Below, piece after piece: positions 56,899 through 64,000 of a DNA stretch of 64,000 nucleotides. The notes below the pieces were generated by a model. That model saw only the letters and a list, made by a program, of their open reading frames with translations, made no database searches and was not told the DNA's origin. The first letter of the stretch is position 1; each line of letters starts with the position of its first letter. The stretch lies in assembly GCA_021234155.1 (NCBI GenBank), contig JAJEKV010000028.1, positions 5,651,637 through 5,715,636 of the forward strand, in the 5' to 3' direction. The position numbers were made by a program, and so were the translations under genes. Source of the stretch: Isoetes taiwanensis (Eukaryota; Streptophyta; Lycopodiopsida; Isoetales; Isoetaceae).

Positions 56899-57012
56899 CG
56901 AGGCAGGGGTTTTTTAATCCTAGTAGTAATGATTGTACTAGCCCATTGTATGGGTCCCATGACCTATTGGTCTCCGTGGACGTTAAAAAAACTATTCTAT
57001 TCTATTCTATTC
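56899..57012 (+). mobile_element. Short LINE 3' end with TTCTA-repeat tail
   Basis: About 95 bases (GAGGCAGGGGTTTTTTAATC ... GGACGTTAAAAAAAC) plus four TTCTA units, inserted in the CT tract of a Dof/PPR intergenic region (compare 34855-34885, uninterrupted). Same family as the inverted element at 59255-59495. Confidence 0.65.
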
Positions 57013-57019
57013 TCTTTAT

Positions 57020-57360
57020 GTCTTGAACGACAAATTGGAATGGGTTTTTATAAGGAATGGGGTTTTCTAGAAAATAGAAAATGGTAAGATCGCGTGGATA
57101 AGAGGATATTAAAACATTATTGTCCACGATATTTTCTGTAATAGATATTTTTGGGTTGCCGAGGGAGTTAAGATTTTGGAATATACTGCAAGCATATGTA
57201 GCAATATTCTTTTCCTACAAGCCGCTAGCCGGGTTTTTTTTTTTTTTCCTCTTGACCTTTGGTTTTGTGTGCATATTTTCTTTTCGTGCTCATTGCATTT
57301 AAAACTGTTGTGTGACTTGCGTTCCCGATTTGACAACTGGCTACAACAGGTTGCGCGAAA
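57020..57360. promoter_or_regulatory. Dof/PPR intergenic region, LINE-interrupted copy
   Basis: Right part of the intergenic module after the LINE tail, through AAACATTATTGTCC and the poly-T stretch at 57234-57247 to the PPR ATG at 57361. Confidence 0.45.
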
Positions 57361-57640
57361 ATGTCTCTGATTAGGTTGTCTCTAGATCCTTTATCCCTAT
57401 TAGATTTAGAGCTCAGCTACAGTGGCCTCATGAATCGACGTCTTATGTATGCAATAGGCACTTCATGTAATGCAATGGTTTCCATGTGCTGGAAAACGGG
57501 GGATACTAAACGGGCTCTCCAATTGTTTAATGACATGCAAACAGATGGTTTTACCATAGATAAATCAAATAACTCAGTTCTTCCGGAGTAAAAATAAAGT
57601 CTTTGTCAGGCATCACCATCACCATCACGATTCCCCTTTG
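57361..57640 (+). pseudogene. PPR 5' fragment plus reversed Dof start, copy 6 (open frame)
   Basis: The only copy in which the PPR start is one continuous frame: MSLIRLSLDPLSLLDLELSY, then MYAIGTSCNAMVSMCWK and TKRALQLFNDMQTDGFTID. It runs into the reversed Dof scrap (KSNNSVLPE) and stops. The 77-residue product holds one PPR motif and a likely N-terminal leader, so it is a truncated PPR. Confidence 0.6.
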
Positions 57641-58120
57641 GTGAATTTGGATGAATCTTTCTACAACAGTCTCGAGTGGTTGGTACTTACATGAAGACGC
57701 ATTAGTTATAGCAGACAGTTGATCACCATCTAAAAAGGTGTCATTTGACATGCCAACCTTGCAACAACACATAAACGTTTGACCCAAGATCACAGATATA
57801 AAGACATATCCAAATTCATGAGGCAGGAATTTGAAATAAATAGATGCATATACTTACGAAGGTAGCAAAAAGAAGCTCAAACTCCAAATCGTATTTGATG
57901 GGTTCGCAAATTAGTGGCCCAAGAAGAATTCAACCATTACGCAAAAACATTGCTGGCATCTTTGCAAGAATGTGCAATGCAACACATGGAAACCTCTGCA
58001 GGACGAAAGATCCATAAGAAGTATTAGATTCCTTCTTTTAGGCATCATTCACAATGTAGAGGTTGCAAAGAGCATCCCTTGTAGAAAGAAAGAGCAAGTC
58101 CTACTAAAAAAACTAGCAAC

Positions 58121-58513
58121 CTGATCATCGTCATATTGGCCTTTGTGTGTGATAGAAACTGAACGTACCCTTGCAACTTCAGCACCAAGAGCTTTCAACA
58201 TTTGTCCCTGCACAGGAGTTTATATGATTATAAGCGCAATCCTTTATATGAAGTCTTAGATTCTTTATAAAGAACACCAAGAAAAATGATTGAGATAACT
58301 TACCTTCTCTATGATTTCATCGTCTAGAATGACAACATGGAACTTACACTTATAAGCAACAGCTAGAGTAACACATCGAGTCCAAGCAAGATGAATAAGA
58401 TAGCTTCCCTTCTCTATGGCCACATTGTCTAGAATGACAACATAGGAGTACACCCCTAAGCGTCTACTAACAACAACACGATTCCAATATTTGCCCCACT
58501 TCACACCATTCAA
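58121..58513 (-). pseudogene. Cysteine-synthase-like exons with duplicated exon end, best copy
   Basis: The exon at 58207-58121 and the exon from 58304 upward are separated by a short intron with a canonical GTAAGT donor. The upstream frame is open to 58513: YSYVVILDNVAIEK, then GSYLIHLAWTRCVTLAVAYK and CKFHVVILDDEIIEK. The doubled VVILD..IEK arises from a tandem copy of exon end and intron start whose donor is lost (AAGGGAAGC). Homology to PLP-dependent cysteine synthase is by motif only. The catalytic lysine region is not present. Confidence 0.55.
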
Positions 58514-58939
58514 GGCCTATAAAACATGAAGAAGCATATGGAACTACAGAAACTGCACTAAATAAGATCAAGACATGGGATGTTCGTATTTGTAGATGTT
58601 TGTTCCTATAATAAGGATACAAACATGAAATTGTCAAGAAATCTGCAGCATAAATTTGTAAGAATATAAAGACATATCCAAATTCATGAGGCAGAAATTT
58701 GAAATAAATAGATGCATATACTTACGAAGGTAGCAAAAAGAAGCTCAAACTCCAAATCGTATTTGATGGGTTCGCAAATTAGTGGCCCAAGAAGAATTCA
58801 ACCATTACGCAAAAACATTGCTGGCATCTTTGCAACACATGGAAACCTCTGCAGGACGAAAGATCCATAAGAAGTATTAGATTCCTTCTTTCAGGCATCA
58901 TTCACTATGTAGAGGTTGCAAAGAGCATCCCTTGTCGAA

Positions 58940-59254
58940 AGAAAGAGCAAGTCCTACTAAAAAAACTAGGAACCTGATCATCGTCATATTGATCTTTATG
59001 TGTGATAGAAACTGAATGTACCCTTGCAACTTCAAAGACCAAGAGCTTTCAACATTTGTCCCCTCGCATTGTGGGTTTATATGATTATAAGCGCAATCCT
59101 TTATATGAAGTCTTAGATTCTTTATAAAGAACACCGAGAAAAATGATTGAGATAGCTTACCTTCTCTATGATTTCATCGTTTAGAATGACAACATGGAAC
59201 TTACATTAGACTTATAAGCAACAGCTAGAGTAACACATTGAGTCCAAGCAAGAT
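58940..59254 (-). pseudogene. Cysteine-synthase-like exons, further duplicate, LINE-interrupted
   Basis: A tandem copy of 58090-58400 with indels in the LKALGAEV exon (about 58970-59060) and a GTAAGC donor at about 59161. It is cut by the inverted LINE at 59255; the rest resumes at 59496. Confidence 0.5.
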
Positions 59255-59495
59255 GAATAGAATAGAATAGAATAGAATAGAATAGAATAGAATAGAATAG
59301 AATAGAATAGAATAGAATAGAATAGAATAGAATAGATTTTTTAACGTCCACAGAGACCAATAGGTCATGGGACCCATACAATGGGCTAGTACAATTATTA
59401 CTACTAGGATTAAAAAACCCCTGCCTCGAAAGGTTTTCAAGGGAAAAACCTTTGCAGTAATGATGATACTAGACAAGCGGAGATAATGACTACTG
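59255..59495 (-). mobile_element. 5'-truncated LINE, inverted, with GAATA-repeat tail
   Basis: About 16 GAATA units (59255-59335) and then TTTTTAACGTCCACAGAGAC and about 160 bases of LINE 3' end in reverse. The uninterrupted target reads GATGAATAAGATAGC (58390). The element sits between GATGAATA and AGATAGC, so the tail unit GAATA equals the target sequence. No separate TSD is distinguishable. Confidence 0.7.
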
Positions 59496-60269
59496 AGATA
59501 GCTTCCCTTCTCTATGGCCACATTGTCTAGAATGACAACATAGGATTACACTCCTAAGCATCTACTAACAACAACACGATTCCAATATTTTCCCCACTTC
59601 ACACCATTCAAGGCCTATAAAACATGAAGCAAAGATATGGAACGTAAATTGCACTACATAAGATCAAAACATGGGATGTTCGTATTTGTACATATTTGTT
59701 CCTATAATAAGGATACGAACATGAAATTGTCAAGAAATCTGCAGCATAAATTTATAAGATTCAAAGACGCACCATAGAACAAAATGCGAAGTGCTTATGG
59801 CTCCAACAGGTCAACATGTATGATGGCTAAAAATAGATGCTCATAATTGCAGATGCTTGGATAGTGGACTTGCACATGCATTGTACCACCACAAATAGCC
59901 TTCTCAAATTCCAAAAAAATAATAACATGCAGGGTGTACGAAGCCAAAAGTAGAAACATTTAAAACTTGAACCATATGCAAGTTAATCGAATAACTAACT
60001 TACATTTCCCATTTTGACACAACAGGAAACTCATATTGGCCTGGAGGAGAACTGCAGCTATGAACCATAAAATTACTCCAAAAAAATTTCTACCCATGAA
60101 GGAAAGTACAAATGATCAGATCAAACGATGGCATAACAGTAATGATCATATTAAACGATGGCATAACAATAATGGAGCAATAACAATAATGGATTCAAGA
60201 ATATTGTACAACAAAAGATGCTAGATGCTTCTTTCTCCTAATCTACTGATCTAGATGCTAGATCATTGG

Positions 60270-60719
60270 CATTCTAGATGCTTCTGCTAATCTAGAGATG
60301 TTGCAAATTGATAAGCTAATTTGTTGCTCTATTGTAAAATATGGGGTTGATTCTCAGGTTATTATTGGAAACTCTCTCATCAATATGTATGGTAGATTAT
60401 GGAAATATGGAAGCCTTGCATGTGTTGTTTCAAAGATTAGACAAATCGAATATCATCTCATGGAACGCAGTAATTGTAGCACATTTGTAGAATGACAGTA
60501 TACAAAAATCCATGAAACTTTTATTTGGAATGAAGGATAATGGGATTAGGTGAAATGTCATCATTTTTATATCAATAATCTCATCTTGTAGCCCACTTAA
60601 CTTAATTATCCGTCTCTTTTTTCTCTTTTTATTTTTTAGGCTTAGTAGGATGGCTTGACATTACTGAGGATTTTACTTTCGTAGCTTTGCATTCTTTGTG
60701 GTAATCGTAGGAGGAATAT
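60270..60719 (+). pseudogene. PPR 3' part, copy 3
   Basis: MLQIDKLICCSIVKYGVDSQ and VIIGNSLINMYGR are in frame, then an extra T (AGATTATGG) shifts the frame. The remainder (NMEALHV, LDKSNIISWN, then WLDITEDF) is still recognisable. Confidence 0.65.
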
Positions 60720-61320
60720 TACACATTTTAGAAATTCAAATGTTATGCAAGGAATTTTACAGAGGTATATGGTATGTTCTTTGTCACTCTTTGCTAACAT
60801 TTTGGGTGTCTCAATCAAATTATCTCAAACTAAATTTTGGAAGTAATAGTAAATAAAAATCTTTATTTGAGAAGAATTTATATTTGAAATGGAAAATGCA
60901 TTTCCTAACATGAAAGTTTCATCTAATGTGTACAGTATTCGGGGCAACAATACAAGAATTGGATGTGACATCTTAGAACTTCTAGATGCGATGTCTGGAC
61001 ACAGAATAATGGTCATTATGGATTAGCATAATCCTGTTGTGACTGCCTTTCTCTGTCTGAATCCATAGGGAACTTGGTCCCGAATTGGGATTTTATAGGA
61101 AATTGATGATAGGGAATGGGGCTTTTATAGATAATGGTAAGATTACGTGGTTATTTACAACAAATATTATTGTCTACAAATGTTGTTGATATTGTTCTCA
61201 ATAATAGATATTTTTTGTATTGTTCAACTGTGGATTGCTATCACTAGTTGTGGTTATTATCTATCTATCTAAATCCAATATATTATTACTTCAATATTGG
61301 AGAGGTAAGTATAGAGTGTG
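60720..61320. repeat. PPR-tail repeat, copy 4, end of the second block
   Basis: Matches 32881-33550. Homology ends near AGAGTGTGCACAAAGTC, after which the sequence is unique in this window. Confidence 0.7.
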
Positions 61321-62508
61321 CACAAAGTCTCCCCTTTTTCTTTTACTTTTTTTCTTTTTTATTTTATTAAAAACAAAAAGGCACATTATGATGGAATGCA
61401 TTTATTTACACTGCTGTTACATTTGTGCACTTATTAGACCATGCGCTGTATGGGAGTAATTGTGTAAGCGGACATGCCAAAGTTTGCATTGAAGGAGTAT
61501 TATGAACATTGATTTTTTTTTTAGCATGGGTTCTTAACCTAATTTTAAGCTCGATGCTTTGAGAACTCAAAAAAATGCATGGCCATAGCCTGAGCTGTTG
61601 ATCAGAAAAGAAGATTGAGGCTAGTACACTTTGCTGATATTTGCCTTAAGGCTCCAAACTGTACTCATAGCAAGATATGAAAAAAAAAACATTATAGGTT
61701 ATGGGAACTTGAAATTGGAGCAAGAAATTAAAGTGGCAACAAGAGATTGAATTTTTGAATATCACATCACTACTCTAGGGTGACTAGAAATTGTTCAAAT
61801 TACTTAGGCGTGCACAACCACTTATTCCATGTTCAAAAATTGCCTGGGCTAACTTTGAGTTGCAAATAAGTGGAAAATACGTGGCATATGGGTCGCTAAC
61901 ATGGCACTATGCTATCTTTAACTTACAAGGTAATTATAGTAGCAAAAATATAAATATGCACACGACTTTTGAATTGGAATTTTTTGCATCTACGATGACC
62001 TAACTACGATATATACTCTAAGAAGACCATCGGGATGGGTTTTATGATTACCCGCTTGGACGACTAAGCTTTGAGAATGATAAGCTGGAAATACGTAAAA
62101 ATCTGAAAAAACTAAAGGCGATTAAGTTGTCATTTTGTAATGACCTAGCAGACCTAGAATTGGCTTTATTTATTCCATGGGAATAAGCTCCGTTGACTCA
62201 AAGAGATTCCGATCCGCAATAGGCTTTAGGGTTTTGATTATGATGGCATGTAAGAAAGGAGTTATGCACATGGTTACTAAAAAACGATTAGCTGATGAGA
62301 AGATGAATGCATCCGGAGTGTATTGGGAAGCATGGTTCCACTGTTGAAAATGCTAAGAATCCTTCTAGCATTAGGAAGGAATAAGGGGCAGCAACTCTAT
62401 TTCGTAATTCCTAGTAGTATATCTGAAGATGAAAATGCTAGAAGGAAGATCCTAACAAGGATGATGGATCTATGCAAACCCGGACATAAATGATGCAATT
62501 TGCAAAGA
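61321..62508. other. Unique region with a weak leucine-rich-repeat trace
   Basis: At about 62070-62175 the plus strand reads KNLKKLKAIKLSFCNDLADL, spaced like a plant LRR, and then stops at TAA. An open stretch at 61791-62003 (LLRRAQPLIPCSKIAWANFE) precedes it. No NB-ARC or kinase motif is seen, so a disease-resistance-type gene remnant is only a possibility. The rest is featureless. Confidence 0.2.
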
Positions 62509-64000
62509 TTTTTTTTTTTTTTTGAAGAATATAAGAATATATTAAACCACTAGAATGCGATCAAGTACAATGATAAGTGTGGTGCTAAGAAATGAAGCGC
62601 CCATCATGATCCACAATTAGAGGGAATGTCGACCAAATTTCGATTTTATTTTTGATGCCCTGACAAGCTTGAGACTTGGCTTTGCCACAACTTATGCCTC
62701 AAGATCGGAACCAACCGGAAAAGGGCTAAGCCATCGCGATTCAAAGACCTTCGCCTCCGATGTTTTTCCAAATCAGCCACAAAAAGCCAAGCTCAGATAA
62801 ATGAAACGCGACGACGCTTTTGGCCATTGCCCACCGCTAGGGAAGGACTCCCAAGAGAATCTTTCCATTGCATAATGAAGTCCCAAAGAGGGCTCTCACC
62901 CAGACCAAGCCCCTACCTAATCATGCATAGGACAAAGGGTGCTCAATGGTCTCACGCCGCCTCCCACATAAAGGGCATGTTTACGCTACTACCGAGGCTT
63001 GAACGTGGACTCCGGACATTCACCCCGGAGGCTACGGTGCAAGATCTCGCCACAAAAGGGTGCGGATTTTAGGAGGAGGCAATGTATTCCACGCCCACTT
63101 CCACATGGCGGGCCACTTACTCCCGATGGGATTTTTATTATGTGACCACTTATCCGAATTGAAAGGCAACGTGTCCTAAAGCGCTAGGGAGCCCATAAGC
63201 CGATGCTACTAAACCGATGCATCAAGTCCACTATGCGACTTCCAAACTTGGCCGAGAAATTGACTTGAGAAGACAACCGCAATGGAATAGCATTGGCAAT
63301 TCCGCCCAAGTCCAGAGGTCCCATTTCCAATTTGTTATTGCCAAATCTCAAGTTTAAAACTCCCATGGCAATATCATGACCCTCCCAATACCAGGACCAC
63401 GGATGGATGTTACCCTGCAAAGAATCCATCGACGCCGAAATACCGGGTGTAAGGAAGAGGCCAAGGGAGATGCAACCTATCAAGGGTACCTATTGAGAAA
63501 GGTCCCAATGAGGCTACCATACATCTGCTAGGGTCCAATGAAAAGAGAACCTTGACCACCTTCTTTGCCTTAGTGAGTTTTTTTAAGAAAAGGTAAGCAT
63601 GAGGGAATGGCCGCAAATCCTCAAAGGATTTGAGCCCACGGCAATTGAGCCGAATAGCTGGCTTTCTAAACACAATTTTGAAGACTATAAGAGTTTGCTA
63701 ACAGAGCCAACCATGATTTTCTTTTGCTGCTCGCAAACAACTTTGATGAATTTCGACACAAAGTAACATGAAAATGTGCAAGACCATACATCAAGCATAC
63801 CCATCTTTGATACTATATTTGGGACGCCACTAGTTCCACCATGCGACCTTCATGTAGCCCCCTCCCTCATTCCCTCCCCAAACAAAAAATTGTAATGGTG
63901 TCATCCAAATCCTTAACCACACTTAGGCGCAAGTATGGCCATGGCGTAAACATGAGTGCTACAGAGAATTTGATGGCTATTGTAATCCTACCAGCCATGG
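62509..64000 (-). mobile_element. Decayed LINE (L1-like ORF2, C-terminal part) with poly(A) tail
   Basis: Read on the minus strand: near 64000-63870, GRITIAIKFSVALMFT then LRLSVVKDLDDTI, the conserved segment after the LINE polymerase core. Then KLTKAKKVVKVLFSLDPSR (63600). Near 62977-62930 the C-terminal zinc motif reads CPLCGRRRETIEHPLSYA, and the 3' end is closed by a 15-base poly(A) (T run 62509-62523). Many stops and frameshifts. The element continues beyond the window. Its poly(A) tail sets it apart from the microsatellite-tailed LINEs. Confidence 0.7.

Noticed and set aside
56848-57087. Plus-strand frame starting with a poly-histidine run
   Set aside because: The CAT repeat is the reverse complement of the ATG-repeat start of the Dof-like gene.
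59181-59521. Minus-strand frames with repeated SILFY
   Set aside because: Translation of the GAATA pentamer tail of a LINE, not a gene.

Overview
The window looks like nuclear DNA of a land plant with a large, repeat-rich genome. The evidence is PLS-type pentatricopeptide repeat (PPR) fragments, a Dof-type C-x2-C-x21-C-x2-C finger, exons resembling plant cysteine synthase, Copia remnants, several LINE 3' ends, short GT-AG introns and AT-rich intergenic DNA. A fern or other non-flowering plant is my guess; the sequence alone does not settle it. I saw no prokaryotic or organellar block, CRISPR array, rRNA gene or convincing tRNA.

Layout. (1) 1-4.3 kb: a minus-strand multi-exon gene of unknown function, with a clear first exon at 3964-4287. 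(2) 4.7-12.85 kb: a direct duplication. Segments 4693-5325 and 7672-9502 recur joined together at 10355-12840, and the 2.35 kb between them exists only in the first copy, starting at a MITE-like inverted-repeat element (5327-5571). (3) 13-61.3 kb: a composite array. Two long parallel blocks (about 13.8-33.6 kb and 45.5-61.3 kb) carry the same modules in the same order: PPR 3' part and tail, LINE remnant with tetranucleotide tail, a 1.4 kb unit (tandem x3 in the first block), unknown exons, Copia gag-protease, a Dof-like gene on the minus strand, a shared head-to-head intergenic region, a PPR 5' fragment on the plus strand, a scrap of the Dof start in reverse, cysteine-synthase-like exons, then PPR 3' part and tail. 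The middle (33.6-42.7 kb) holds further partial modules, a tandem 1.4 kb Copia-derived repeat and an inverted PPR/tail piece. (4) 42.76-45.4 kb: an otherwise unrelated plus-strand gene, recognised from three exons that join in phase, truncated by the array. (5) 61.3-64 kb: single-copy DNA with a weak LRR-like trace, then a decayed poly(A)-tailed LINE on the minus strand that runs off the window.

Almost everything recognisable is broken. No Dof-like copy is intact, the PPR gene is split and frameshifted in each copy, and the Copia and LINE pieces are fragments. The most interesting points are the amplified Dof/PPR/cysteine-synthase composite, a LINE group whose 3' tails are different microsatellites that each resemble the target site, a conserved long stem-loop, and copy-specific differences between the two blocks that cluster at CAG/CTG sites in a way that suggests sequence error rather than mutation.
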